The notes: generated by a model from the letters alone, not told the origin. Positions 17,007 through 26,010 are shown, numbered from the stretch's first letter. The stretch is 64,000 nt of DNA from DATFVA01 sp963711455 (GCA_963711455.1 CAVQEH010000013.1:93014-157013), one strand, 5' to 3'. Numbers and translations are program-made.

Positions 17007-17814
17007 ACACACCTAACCCGCGGCTGCTAATGACCACCAATAAAAAGGTTTATTTTTTAGCCATTTTAAGCCGAGACAAGTTGAAAGCCCAGATGGCCGG
17101 CTTGTTTTTTTAATCTCTTAATTTGTTGTTCTTTGTAATTTTGTTGATAAGCTATAAGTCCCTTCTCAACATATTCAATACCTTCTGTCATAATGTAATA
17201 GTAGAATACAGCAATTTTCCTGGCGGTAGCTTTAATAGCAACACGTGCACCTTTCCGGGCTTTAATCCTATGATAGAAACCAGATAAAGCAGAGTACTTG
17301 CTGTTAATGATTGAGTAAGCAGAATTACGGAAAATCTGTCCTGCTTTGGTATGTCCTTTCTTCCTCCATCTTTTGTTGCTTTTACCGGACTGATCAAGGC
17401 AAAGCCAGGAGGTAAAGTGTTTACCTGTTCTCCAGACGTTTTTAAAGTCTGTTCCTGTTTCAGCTATTTGCTCCATCAAAGATTTATCAGAAAGACCGGT
17501 AATCTGTGCAGGGCTCTTACCACCAGTCATCTTCATCAGGTGTGAATGAAGCTCTTCAATAACAGGATTATTATGCCGTGCAGGTTTGAGTACCGGTATG
17601 TAAAAGTGAAAACGAAATTGTCCCGCCGAGACGAGACGTATAACAGGATATCCCGGTTTTATCTGAGGATAATTATTTTCATCACTTTGGGAGTAGTGGG
17701 ATTACAAGTTTGATTCAAATGGTTATTTATAAAAAGTAATAAAAAACAGATGGAAATCTTTTTAAATAATTAAATAAGCGTGTTGTATTTTAACATAACA
17801 GGTCGTTATACAGC
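17007..17814 (+). repeat. attC site of cassette C, interrupted by an IS110 remnant
   Basis: The 5' arm is ACACACCTAACCCGCGGCTGC, pairing with GTTAGGTGTGT at 16129. The 3' arm is TTTTAACATAACAGGTCGTTATAC (about 17789-17811), an L'-R' sequence that starts cassette D. Between them lies an inserted IS110-type transposase fragment on the opposite strand, which explains the abnormal length. Confidence 0.6.
17066..17611 (-). pseudogene. IS110-family transposase, C-terminal fragment
   Basis: The translated minus strand carries the C-terminal transposase_20 region of IS110 elements: PAQITGLSDKSLMEQIAETG, DFKNVWRTGKHFTSWLCL, then a basic block with RKKGHTKAGQ and SALSGFYHRIKARKG, and TEGIEYVEKGLIAYQ near the end. 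The catalytic DEDD N-terminal half is absent; in-frame homology fades upstream of about 17611 and a stop is met at 17702-17704. A full transposase would be about 350-400 aa. It is a dead fragment lodged within the integron array, and no flanking direct repeats are evident. Confidence 0.78.
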
Positions 17815-17843
17815 AATAAGTTAAAGTAGAGGAGAAATTCAAA

Positions 17844-18512
17844 ATGAAAATAAATTTTTATTTATTATTTGTTCCTCTTTTTATTTTATTTCAGAACAAT
17901 TCAATAGCTCAAAAATCAAGTTCATTTAAAGACGATTATATGCCTTTGGCCGTAGGAAATAAGTGGATCTACAATTTTCCAAATTCAAGTATATTTGAAA
18001 CAGTTATTGAAGTAGTAGCAATTGATACAATTGAACGTAAAGAGTATTATATTATAAAAAATTCAAATATAAGTTCAGATACTACCAGAGCATATTATAC
18101 TTATAAAAGAATTTCTAATGACACACTATATAGTCTGATTTATAGCAACTCTTACCAGCGTTATATTGAATTAGTAGATGCAATTTTTTCAATGAATTTA
18201 AATGACATAGCCTGGATTGATATTGATATTAAACCGGATGCCAGCGATGAAAATAATTCGATAATGTTATCAGCTAGAGATAGTGCTAAAATCTTTGATA
18301 TAGATGGCGTAAATACAGAAAATAATAGTATAAAATCACTCCCGATTCCAACAATAAAACATTACTCAATTCGCGTTATCAATAAAAATGATACTACAAT
18401 TGAGTTCCACACTAAGTATGGTGGATTAGACAATGAGGCAAATAGAATATATCGAAAAGGTGTTGGTCTAATACCAACGAAAGGTAAATTATTAAAATAT
18501 GAATTAGAATAA
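17844..18512 (+). CDS. Secreted protein of unknown function (cassette D)
   Basis: A 222-aa protein with a clear signal peptide (MKINFYLLFVPLFILFQNNSIAQ) and a mature part beginning SSSFKDDYMPLAVGNKWIY, a segment seen in secreted Bacteroidota/Ignavibacteria proteins with a beta-rich fold (MPLAVGNKWxY). No catalytic motif is recognised. GGAG lies about 12-14 nt upstream of the ATG. The gene is flanked by matched ends GTTATACAGC (17805) and GCTGTATAAC (18534), so it is a cassette gene. Confidence 0.7.
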   Translation: MKINFYLLFVPLFILFQNNSIAQKSSSFKDDYMPLAVGNKWIYNFPNSSIFETVIEVVAIDTIERKEYYIIKNSNISSDTTRAYYTYKRISNDTLYSLIYSNSYQRYIELVDAIFSMNLNDIAWIDIDIKPDASDENNSIMLSARDSAKIFDIDGVNTENNSIKSLPIPTIKHYSIRVINKNDTTIEFHTKYGGLDNEANRIYRKGVGLIPTKGKLLKYELE

Positions 18513-18533
18513 TTTTGATGTAATATTCAAAAT

Positions 18534-18868
18534 GCTGTATAACCCGCAAATCTCCGAAGGAGTCCTTCGGACAACCGGACGCCGTATTTCAGTTCGGCAT
18601 AAGTGGAGTTTAAAGGTTTTGTAAAATAAAAAACAAAGTTGTTTAACTTTATTAAATAAAAAATATTGCAGCAACTCGATAGAGTCCGTTAGCTCGTTCC
18701 GGTGGAATGGAGTTCTAACGAAACTCTGTCGGAGTCTAACGACCGGTTTGTGCGGAGAAAGTTACAATCCGGTTGCAAAAACTTTGGCGTTTCAGTTTTA
18801 TTGATTTTTGTTGTGTTGGGATGCCTACCTATCGGTAGGTAAACCGGTTATTTGCAACATCGTTAGGT
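18534..18868 (+). repeat. attC site of cassette D
   Basis: It starts GCTGTATAACCCGC and ends TTATTTGCAACATCGTTAGGT. An internal hairpin TCCGAAGGAGTCCTTCGGA lies at about 18551-18569, and further inverted words occur around 18690-18750 (GTTAGCTCG, GGAATGGAGTTC). At about 330 bp it is too long for one attC, so a decayed ORF-less cassette may be included. Confidence 0.55.
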
Positions 18869-18934
18869 TTACAATCACCACTTAGATATTTCCTGTCTTG
18901 AAAATTGTAATTATATGTGCTATCATTACAATAT

Positions 18935-19366
18935 ATGATTATTACAGTTGATACAAACGTGATTTTCTCCGCGCTTTATAGTAACAAAGGTGCTTCGCAT
19001 TTAATCGTTAAAATGATTATCGATGAGAAAATAAAATTAGCTGTTTCACCACAAGTATATTTTGAATATTATGATGTATTGATGAGAGAAAAAAATCTTC
19101 AGTTGTTAAATCTTTCCGTGAAGGAAGTGGAAGATTTTCTGGATTTGTTAGCCCTGTTGGCTCAGAAACATTCTATATATTATTTATTGCGTCCCAATCT
19201 TCCTGATGAAAACGATAATATTTTTATGGAATGTGCATTTGCAAGCAACAGTGATTATTTAGTTACATCTAATGTAAAAGATTTTAAGCAAGGTGAATTA
19301 AAAGGTTTTGGATATAAAGTAGTAACTCCGAAAGAATTATATAATATGATAGAGGTAAAAAAATGA
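18935..19366 (+). CDS. PIN-domain toxin (cassette E)
   Basis: A putative ribonuclease toxin of a type II toxin-antitoxin pair, 143 aa from the preferred ATG at 18935 (the frame is open from a GTG at 18917). PIN-domain acidic residues are visible: MIITVDTNVIFSAL with the first Asp, LPDENDNIFMECAF with the central D/E set, and SDYLVTSNVKDF with the last Asp. GASHLIVKMI after the first strand is typical of COG1569-type PIN toxins. The stop overlaps the antitoxin start (ATGA). Toxin-antitoxin cassettes are frequent in sedentary integrons and are thought to stabilise the array. Confidence 0.85.
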   Translation: MIITVDTNVIFSALYSNKGASHLIVKMIIDEKIKLAVSPQVYFEYYDVLMREKNLQLLNLSVKEVEDFLDLLALLAQKHSIYYLLRPNLPDENDNIFMECAFASNSDYLVTSNVKDFKQGELKGFGYKVVTPKELYNMIEVKK

Positions 19367-19623
19367 GTGATTCACAAGTTGTAACATTACGATTGCCAAA
19401 AGATTTAAAAAGAAGACTTGAGAGAGAAGCCAAATATCAAGGGGTTTCAATAAACCAATTAACTAATTATTTATTGAATTCTCAGTTAACTCAATTAGAA
19501 TCGGTTTCTATTTTGGAATCAAGATTATCAAAAAAATCTGTTAACGATTTAAAAAAGAAAGTAAAAAAGATAATAGCAAAGGTTCCATCAAGAGAAGTTC
19601 CGAATTGGGATAGGACAAATTAG
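19363..19623 (+). CDS. Ribbon-helix-helix antitoxin (cassette E)
   Basis: An 86-aa partner of the PIN toxin. The N terminus SQVVTLRLPKDLKRRLEREA, followed by GVSINQLTNYLL, is a ribbon-helix-helix DNA-binding domain (Arc/CopG/HicB-like); the Lys-rich C-terminal half (VNDLKKKVKKIIAKVPSREVP) would wrap the toxin. The order toxin first, antitoxin second with a 4-nt overlap is typical for COG1569-type PIN modules. It probably autoregulates the pair, but no clear operator is visible in the short leader. Confidence 0.82.
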   Translation: MSDSQVVTLRLPKDLKRRLEREAKYQGVSINQLTNYLLNSQLTQLESVSILESRLSKKSVNDLKKKVKKIIAKVPSREVPNWDRTN

Positions 19624-19641
19624 TAACAACTTAAAGGGGAA

Positions 19642-19701
19642 GTAAACCTAACCTCTGTTATGTTAAAAGTCAACAGAGCAGCAGAAAAACAAATGTTATG
19701 G
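19642..19701 (+). repeat. attC site of cassette E (compact)
   Basis: It runs GTAAACCTAACCTCTGTTATG at its 5' end, then an inner stem TCTGTT/AACAGA, to GTTATGG at its 3' end. About 60 bp long, within the normal attC size range. The L''-like word TGTTATGTTAAAA matches, in reverse, the TTTTAACATAACA words preceding the cassette D and cassette G starts. Confidence 0.65.
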
Positions 19702-19803
19702 GCAATTTTAGGGAAACCACACAAACAGACACTTCCGTCTGAAATTTTAAACTTTTAAAAAACTGAAAAAAAAATTGCAAAACCGAAAAGTTGCATATAT
19801 ATT

Positions 19804-19821
19804 TGCAACCAATCGGTTGCA
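19804..19821. promoter_or_regulatory. ArsR-type operator TGCAACCAATCGGTTGCA
   Basis: A perfect inverted repeat with 7-bp arms (TGCAACC/GGTTGCA) and 4-nt spacer, centred about 28 nt before the ArsR start. Similar TGCAACC-type palindromes are common upstream of ArsR-SRPBCC operons in Bacteroidota. It lies inside the longest ArsR reading frame, which argues for the later start at 19841 and for autorepression. Confidence 0.72.
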
Positions 19822-19840
19822 TAAATTAAAGGCTGGTAAA

Positions 19841-20161
19841 ATGAGACGAGATGTATTTCAGGCTATTGCGGATCCCACAAGGCGGGCAATAATTGCCCTG
19901 ATTGCACTGCAGGCAATGACACCCAACGACATTGCCGACAATTTCAAATCAACACGACAAGCAGTCTCAAAGCATTTACACATTCTTACAGAATGTGAGC
20001 TTGTAAAACAGGAAAACCAGGGCAGGGAAATTTACTATTCACTTAAAATTGAAAAAATGAAAGAAATAGACGAGTGGCTGGAACAATACCGGAAGATCTG
20101 GGAAAACAGGTTTGATCAATTAGATATTATTTTATCAACTATGAAAGGACAAAAAAAATGA
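19841..20161 (+). CDS. ArsR/SmtB-family repressor (cassette F)
   Basis: A 106-aa winged-helix regulator: RRDVFQAIADPTRRAIIALI, then MTPNDIADNFKSTRQAVSKHLHILTECELV as the helix-turn-helix and wing. It lacks the metal-binding ELCVCDL motif of ArsR/SmtB metal sensors, as expected for the ArsR clade paired with SRPBCC proteins. The frame extends upstream to 19775, but that region contains the operator, so ATG 19841 is chosen. It overlaps the SRPBCC gene by ATGA. Confidence 0.85.
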   Translation: MRRDVFQAIADPTRRAIIALIALQAMTPNDIADNFKSTRQAVSKHLHILTECELVKQENQGREIYYSLKIEKMKEIDEWLEQYRKIWENRFDQLDIILSTMKGQKK

Positions 20162-20682
20162 GCACCAATTTGCAATTTGATTTTACTGTAGACAAAGCAG
20201 CCAAAACAGTATATATAACCAGGGAGTTTGACGCAGAACTTCCACTTGTCTGGGATGCATTTACAAAACAAGAAATACTTGACCAATGGTGGGCGCCCAA
20301 GCCTTTTATATCGAAAACCAAGGCAATGGATTTTAAAGTTGGCGGACGAAGATTTTATGCAATGGTAAGCCCGGAAGGGAATGAGATGTGGGCAATTCAG
20401 AAATATACTTCCATTACTCCAAAAACCAATTTCAAATATTTGAATGCATTTGCAGATAAAGACGAAAACCCTAATTTGCCTGGTTCTGACTGGGATTTGA
20501 CTTTCACAGAGCAAAACGCCCCCCCGGATGACCCGGTCGGACGGGGAATTACTAAAGTGAGTATTAAAATTTACAATGATTCGCTTGAAAGAATGGAACA
20601 AATGATTAAAATGGGTTTCAAAGAAGGTTTTACAATGACATTAAACGAGTTGGAAAATTTATTATTAAAATTAAAAAAATAA
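20158..20682 (+). CDS. SRPBCC/AHSA1-family protein (cassette F)
   Basis: A 174-aa START-like (AHSA1, activator of Hsp90 ATPase-like) domain protein, binding an unknown hydrophobic ligand. Motifs: ITREFDAELPLVWDAFT, LDQWWAPKPF, then the beta-sheet block GGRRFYAMVSPEG and the C-terminal helix MIKMGFKEGFTMTLNELENLL. ArsR-SRPBCC pairs are widespread; the SRPBCC protein is thought to be controlled by the adjacent ArsR. It is followed after 5 nt by the hydrolase gene. Confidence 0.84.
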   Translation: MSTNLQFDFTVDKAAKTVYITREFDAELPLVWDAFTKQEILDQWWAPKPFISKTKAMDFKVGGRRFYAMVSPEGNEMWAIQKYTSITPKTNFKYLNAFADKDENPNLPGSDWDLTFTEQNAPPDDPVGRGITKVSIKIYNDSLERMEQMIKMGFKEGFTMTLNELENLLLKLKK

Positions 20683-20687
20683 ATGCT

Positions 20688-21583
20688 ATGAATAAAATAT
20701 TTTTGAAACCAGATTTTTTCAAATCCTTGTTGGTGACTGCAGTATTTTTTTGTTCATTATTCAATTCATATGGGCAACAAACCAGACCCTCCGATAGCGG
20801 CTACGCACCTGTTAATGGCATTAAAGTCTATTACGAAGTATACCAGCCTGTCGGAAAGGCAGGCGGTGAGGCTGAGCCTGTTATTTTATTGCACGGTGCT
20901 TTTTATACTATTGAAATGAATTGGGGGCAGATAATTCCTGAATTATCAAAGACAAGAAAAGTAATAGCAATTGAATTCCAGGGACACGGACACTCACCTT
21001 ATTCAGACAGAAAATTAGATATTACTGCATTAGCAAAAGATGTAGAAGGAGTAATGGATTACTTAAAAGTAGACAGTGCGGATGTAGTAGGTTATAGTAT
21101 GGGCGGTTCTGTTGCTTATCAGTTTGCTGTACAAAGTCCTGAACGGCTAAGGAAATTGGTAATCATTTCCTCAACATATAAAACCAGCGGCTGGCTGCCC
21201 GAAGTAAACGGTGCTTTTAAAGGTTTAAACCTGAATTTTTTGATAAAACTCCATTAAAAACCGCATACGATGCAGTAGCACCCGATACAACAAAGTGGAG
21301 AAAGTTTTTAGAGCAAATGATAGCTTTTGCACAAGTTCCATTCAATGTTGGGGATTCCAATATTGCAAATATTACTGCACCGGTATTAATCATTTCAGGC
21401 GACAATGACGGACTTGATAAAGTTGAGCTAATGAAAACATATAAACTATTGGGCGGCGGCGTTTCTGCTGATTTGCAGCCAATGCCAAAATCGCATTTAG
21501 CAATTGTACCATCACAAGGGCACGTGAGCCTGATGATGCAAACGAAAACAATTTTAAGTTACCTGAAAGAATTCTTAAATTAA
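20688..21583 (+). CDS. Secreted alpha/beta hydrolase (cassette F), apparent frameshift at ~21228
   Basis: Together the two frames give about 298 aa: signal peptide (MNKIFLKPDFFKSLLVTAVFFCSLFNSYGQ), oxyanion region VILLHGAF, nucleophile GYSMGGS, acid SGDNDGL and histidine PSQGHVSL, so the whole catalytic triad is present. The first frame ends NFLIKLH at 21257; the second continues correctly as PEFFDKTPLKTAYDA if one A is added to the AAA run at 21227-21229. A single homopolymer deletion in an otherwise well-kept gene suggests sequencing error, though a real mutation cannot be excluded. Last gene of the ArsR operon. Confidence 0.78.
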
Positions 21584-21597
21584 TAAACAAACAGATA

Positions 21598-21757
21598 AAA
21601 ACTGCCCATAACAAGGTATTGCCAAAATTGGGGCAGAAGTGCAGGCTTCATCATTTGTAATTATATTTGGCTTTAGTGTATGTCAGGAAGACAAAAACAA
21701 ATAGTGAAGGAAATCTTTTAAAAATTACCGGCGTTTTAACATAACACGCCGTTATGT
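21598..21757 (+). repeat. attC site of cassette F
   Basis: It starts AAAACTGCCCATAAC (pairs with GTTATGGGCAATTTT at 19695) and ends with TTTTAACATAACACGCCGTTATG, an L'-R' arm that would open a further cassette at 21751 (GTTATGTGCG). No matching CGCACATAAC is found downstream, so the next cassette is decayed or the array ends here. Confidence 0.62.
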
Positions 21758-22190
21758 GCGTATGAAAAATATTCTAAAAAGATTACTTCTTAGAAAAGAT
21801 TGTATAAGGACCGACAATATCAATTCAGAATACTAGGAATTGACTCATTAGGAATTCATGAGGAGAAAATTATTAAGTAATCCTTGTTTCGTTTAGCATA
21901 GCAATTCAAGTGACAAGCAATTTTTGTTGCAAGATTTTAAGCACACAACATCAGTTTACATTCTAACCGACTTCGCCGGACAGGTTTCAGAAATTTTAAA
22001 TTAAGTGATCCCCGCCATACACAGATAAACTGCTTAAAGTATCTTGGTCAATTAACTTAAATTAATTAATTATCTTGCAAACTGTGCTTATGATATTTGC
22101 ATTTTGGAAAAAGCAAATAATCATTTTGTAATTAATGCTGCAAAGATTCAATCACGCCAGGTTCAATTAAATAAATAGTTAGAGGTAAGA
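21758..22190. other. Non-coding stretch after the cassette array
   Basis: About 430 nt without a supported gene; only a 24-codon ATG ORF directly after the last R' site is open. It separates the array from the protease gene and probably contains the promoter of the latter plus remains of a last cassette. Confidence 0.45.
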
Positions 22191-25100
22191 ATGAAAAGAA
22201 CATTCAGGTATTTTGTGTTATTCATAATCTTGATAAGCCTTACAGGTATATCAGCAAATTTGTCCGCACAAACCAATAATCAAAAAACTTTGTGCAGATA
22301 TCCGACACTTCACGGAAACACAATTGTATTTGAATCCGGCGGAAGTTTATGGAAGGTTGATAAAAACGGCGGAACAGCAAACAGGCTAACTGCCGATAAT
22401 GGTTTTGATATTATGCCCCGTTTTTCTCCTGATGGAAATACAATCGCCTTTACAGGCAGCTACGATGGTAATGTTGATGTTTACACTATTCCGGCTGAAG
22501 GCGGAATGGCTAAAAGACTTACTTTTCATTCGGATGTTGTTAAAGAAGCTACATTGAGATGGGGACCGGATAATATGGTTGTTAATTGGTCGCCTGATAG
22601 TAAAAATATAATATTCCTTTCCAGGCGAAATACATTTAATGATTGGTTTGGAAGACTTTTTTCAGTCCCTGCAGAAGGCGGTTTGCCTGAACAGCTTCCG
22701 CTGCCCAAAGGGGGATTACTATCATATAATTCAGATGGCGGAAAGATAGCTTACAACAGAATATTCAGAAATTTCAGAACTTGGAAAGATTACTATGGCG
22801 GGTTGGCGCAGGATATTTGGGTTTATGATTTCAACACTAAAAAAATTGAAAGGATAACTGATTGGAAAGGTACAGATACTTATCCAATGTGGTATAAAAA
22901 TACAATTTACTTTGCATCCGATAGAGGTCCGGAAAAACGGATGAATATTTGGGCTTACGATACTCAAACAAAAAACTTTCGCCAGGTGACAAACTTTAAA
23001 GATTACGATGTGGATTGGCCGAGTCTCGGCGATAATGGAATTGTATTTCAATGCGGCGGTTCTTTATATGTGCTCGATCTTCCCGATGAAAAATTGAATG
23101 AAGTAAATATTTTTGTTCCAAATGATGATAAACAAATTCGCCCGCGCTGGGTAAACACGAACACTAATATTGTTAGTTATGAAATTGCACCGAACGGCAA
23201 GAGAGGCTTATTCGAAGCAAGAGGCGATATTTATACTGTTCCAGAGGAACACGGGAATACAAGAAATTTAACACAGACTTCCAATGCTCGCGAACAATTT
23301 CCAACCTGGTCCCCCGATGGTAAATGGATTGCTTATGCTACTGATGTTACGGGTGAAAGTGAAATTGCAATTAAACCTTCAGATGGTTCTGGTAAAGAGC
23401 AAATTTTAACAGATAAGAAAAAAGGTTATTTCTATAAACCTGTGTGGGCACCCGGAAGCGATAAACTTGCTTTTTCTGATAATGAAAAAACCTTGTGGTA
23501 TTTAAATATTAAAGATAAAAAACTAATTAAAGTCGATGATTCAAAACGAAATGAAATACATGATTATAACTGGTCTCCCGATGGTTTGTGGATTGCTTAC
23601 AGCAAAACTGCAGATAATAATTTCGGAGATATTTATCTATACAATTTAAACGATAGTAAAGCAACTGATATAAGCTCTGATGTAAACGATGATTATAGTC
23701 CCGTTTTCAGTAAAGACGGGAAATATTTGTATTTCATTTCTTCAAGGCATGAAAATCCGGCGAACAGCCAGATAGAATTTAATATGGCAACTCAAAAGAT
23801 GGGGGGAATCTATGTTGCAACTTTACAAAAAAGCGAACCTTCTCCTTTTGCCCCGCGTTCCGATGAAGGATTTACTGAAACGAAAAATGATACTTCAAAA
23901 AAATCACCATGGAAAGCCAGCACAATTAATCCTATTAAAATTGATCTGGATGGTTTAATGTCGAGAGCTGTCCCATTGCCTGTTATGGCGGGAAACATAA
24001 ATAGTTTATCAACTTTCGGCGATATGCTTTATTATACGACTCATCCTACAACTTTAGTAGATGGACCTCCGCTTCCCGGCGAAAAAGATACTCTTCATGT
24101 TTTCGATATGAAAAAAAGAAAAGATACAGGCTTAATAGCTGCTCCCGAGGGATATGAATTAAGTGCAGACGGCAGTAAGATTATCTATAAAAAAGAAAAT
24201 AAATATTTTATTGCTGATTCAAAACCTGCCGCAGGCGATAAGAAAAATGAAAAAGTTCTGAATCTTTCTGGAATGAAAACCCTGATAAATCCTGCTGAAG
24301 AATGGAAAGAAATGTATAATCAAGCCTGGAGACTGGAGCGTGATTTTTTTTATAACCCGGAGATGAACGGAAAAAATTGGGGAGAAATTAAAACTAAATA
24401 TGAAAAATTAATTCCCGAATTATCATGCAGAGAAGATCTGAATTATATAATTGGCGAGATGATTGGCGAACTTCAAAATTCGCATACGTATGTTGGCGGC
24501 GGTGATGAACCTAAAAATGATTATAATCCCACCGGTCTTCTGGGCGTTGATTTCGGTTTGGATAAAGCATCAGGGAGATATTATATCAAAAAAATATACT
24601 CAGGCGATAATACCAGGGATGGTTATCGTTCACCTTTAACCGAACCGGGAATTAATGCAAAAGAAGGAGATTTTGTTCTTGCAGTTGATAACAAAGAATT
24701 AAAAGCGCCCCAAAATCCTTACAGCCTGTTTGTAAACACACTAAACCAAACAGTTACTTTAACTCTTAGCGATGATGCAAAAGGATCAAATAAACATGAT
24801 GAAATTGTAAAGCCTGTTACAAGTGAGTTGAGTTTACGATCAAAAGATTGGATTGATAACAACCGTGAAACTGTTAATAAAGAATCAGGCGGAAAAATCG
24901 GATACATATATCTCTCCGATATGGATGAATTAGGAATGACGCAATTTGTTCATCAGTTTTATCCTCAAATTCGTAAACAAGGTCTTATAGTTGATGTCAG
25001 ATATAATGGCGGCGGAAATATAGATCAAATTCTTCTTGAACGTTTAAGAAGAATGTTGATTGGAATGGAAACGAACCGGCAGGGAGGAGAAGGAACTATT

Positions 25101-25508
25101 CCGGGAGAAGTATTAAATGGTTACAAAGTTGCTTTAATCAATCATTATTCTGCTTCTGATGGTGATATTTTTCCATATTATTTTAAGAAATATGATCTCG
25201 GTCCGCTGATCGGAACAAGAACATGGGGCGGTGTCAGAGGAATTCGCGGTTACTGGAATCTTTTGGACGGCGGCTACATTACCGTACCTGAATTTAGCAT
25301 TTTCGGTTTAAATTCGGAATGGGTAGTTGAAAATCACGGCGTTGAACCTGACATTGAAGTTGACAATCTTCCCGGAGATGTAATGAGCGGTAAAGATGCT
25401 CAGCTTGAAGAGGGAATAAAATACATTATGCAAAAAATAAAAGAACATCCGTTAGAAATTCCTAAAACACCTCCACTGCTGCCGGCTTATCCGGGAGATG
25501 GTAAGTAG
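22191..25508 (+). CDS. Tricorn protease homologue, S41 peptidase
   Basis: A 1105-aa secreted protease: signal peptide (residues 1-26, ending NLSAQ), two TolB-like beta-propeller modules made of repeats such as MPRFSPDGNTIAFTGSYDG and PTWSPDGKWIAYATD (about 45-580), a core linker, a PDZ-like region (GLLGVDFGLDKASGRYYIKKI, ~780-860) and a C-terminal S41 domain with YLSDMDELGM, DVRYNGGGNIDQ and the nucleophile region NHYSASDGDIFPYY (Ser ~985). Length and order match bacterial tricorn-like proteins of the FCB group that degrade peptides in the periplasm. It stands alone on the plus strand. Confidence 0.92.
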   Translation: MKRTFRYFVLFIILISLTGISANLSAQTNNQKTLCRYPTLHGNTIVFESGGSLWKVDKNGGTANRLTADNGFDIMPRFSPDGNTIAFTGSYDGNVDVYTIPAEGGMAKRLTFHSDVVKEATLRWGPDNMVVNWSPDSKNIIFLSRRNTFNDWFGRLFSVPAEGGLPEQLPLPKGGLLSYNSDGGKIAYNRIFRNFRTWKDYYGGLAQDIWVYDFNTKKIERITDWKGTDTYPMWYKNTIYFASDRGPEKRMNIWAYDTQTKNFRQVTNFKDYDVDWPSLGDNGIVFQCGGSLYVLDLPDEKLNEVNIFVPNDDKQIRPRWVNTNTNIVSYEIAPNGKRGLFEARGDIYTVPEEHGNTRNLTQTSNAREQFPTWSPDGKWIAYATDVTGESEIAIKPSDGSGKEQILTDKKKGYFYKPVWAPGSDKLAFSDNEKTLWYLNIKDKKLIKVDDSKRNEIHDYNWSPDGLWIAYSKTADNNFGDIYLYNLNDSKATDISSDVNDDYSPVFSKDGKYLYFISSRHENPANSQIEFNMATQKMGGIYVATLQKSEPSPFAPRSDEGFTETKNDTSKKSPWKASTINPIKIDLDGLMSRAVPLPVMAGNINSLSTFGDMLYYTTHPTTLVDGPPLPGEKDTLHVFDMKKRKDTGLIAAPEGYELSADGSKIIYKKENKYFIADSKPAAGDKKNEKVLNLSGMKTLINPAEEWKEMYNQAWRLERDFFYNPEMNGKNWGEIKTKYEKLIPELSCREDLNYIIGEMIGELQNSHTYVGGGDEPKNDYNPTGLLGVDFGLDKASGRYYIKKIYSGDNTRDGYRSPLTEPGINAKEGDFVLAVDNKELKAPQNPYSLFVNTLNQTVTLTLSDDAKGSNKHDEIVKPVTSELSLRSKDWIDNNRETVNKESGGKIGYIYLSDMDELGMTQFVHQFYPQIRKQGLIVDVRYNGGGNIDQILLERLRRMLIGMETNRQGGEGTIPGEVLNGYKVALINHYSASDGDIFPYYFKKYDLGPLIGTRTWGGVRGIRGYWNLLDGGYITVPEFSIFGLNSEWVVENHGVEPDIEVDNLPGDVMSGKDAQLEEGIKYIMQKIKEHPLEIPKTPPLLPAYPGDGK

Positions 25509-25581
25509 AAAGTATGTAATTAATTTTAAGCTCTAAGTTTAATTTTTATTTGAATCTTATGCTGCAAAATGAAAAAGAATT

Positions 25582-25971
25582 ATGAAATCAAAATTAAATG
25601 TTGATCAAAAAATTTCAAAAGTTGCCGAAGAATTAAAAAAACGTGAACCGATATTTCATCATCCGGAATTTGGAACAAGCAGGCAGGATTTTGAAAAGAT
25701 GACTGAAGAAACTTTCTGGGAGGTGGGGGCATCCGGCAGTCAGTACAGCAGAAATTTTGTTCTGGATACACTTGAAGAGAGATACAAAAATCCGCAAAAA
25801 GATGAATGGGAAATAAGTGATTTTAACTGCGAGGAAATAGCCGGGAATAATTATCTTGTAACCTATACTCTCATTCAGGATAAAGAACGTATTACAAGAA
25901 GATCTACAATCTGGAGAAGGTATAATGAAGAATGGAAAATTGTTTATCACCAGGGAACTATTGTACAATAA
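25582..25971 (+). CDS. NTF2-like / DUF4440 protein
   Basis: A 129-aa cone-shaped NTF2-like domain: N-terminal helix pair (VAEELKKREPIFHHPEFGTSR), then the beta-sheet WEISDFNCEEIAGNNYLVTYTLIQD and RRSTIWRRYNEEWKIVYHQGTIV, the typical DUF4440 ending. HHPEFGTSRQDFEKM is typical of the bacterial subgroup annotated as nuclear transport factor 2 family. Ligand or activity unknown. The ATG follows a weak AAAGAA purine stretch. It is followed after 39 nt by the VOC gene. Confidence 0.72.
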   Translation: MKSKLNVDQKISKVAEELKKREPIFHHPEFGTSRQDFEKMTEETFWEVGASGSQYSRNFVLDTLEERYKNPQKDEWEISDFNCEEIAGNNYLVTYTLIQDKERITRRSTIWRRYNEEWKIVYHQGTIVQ

Positions 25972-26010
25972 ATAAATTACCATTTAAATCATCGTTTGGA
26001 GAATAACGAA

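Larger units (their letters stand above)
11472..21757 (+). mobile_element. Integron gene-cassette array without integrase (CALIN)
   Basis: Six successive blocks each begin with GTTRRRY and end with its complement RYYYAAC, with pairing that extends beyond the core: GTTAGGCAT/ATGCCTAAC (11472, 12038), GTTA-GCTGTAAT/ATTACAGCTAAC (12220 and 12934, 15912), GTTAGGTGTGT/ACACACCTAAC (16129, 17007), GTTATACAGC/GCTGTATAAC (17805, 18534), GTTAGGTTTAC/GTAAACCTAAC (18862, 19642) and GTTATGGGCAATTTT/AAAACTGCCCATAAC (19695, 21598; one mismatch). This is exactly what excision and insertion of circular cassettes at attC sites produces. All cassette genes point the same way. Between cassettes, L-box-like words recur: GGCTTAGCGGC or TTTTAACATAACA before R'. 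No intI is visible. Confidence 0.82.

Noticed and set aside
22191..25508. Cassette G gene
   Set aside because: The R' site at 21751 has no matching R'' end downstream, and the protease has the size and context of a normal chromosomal gene.
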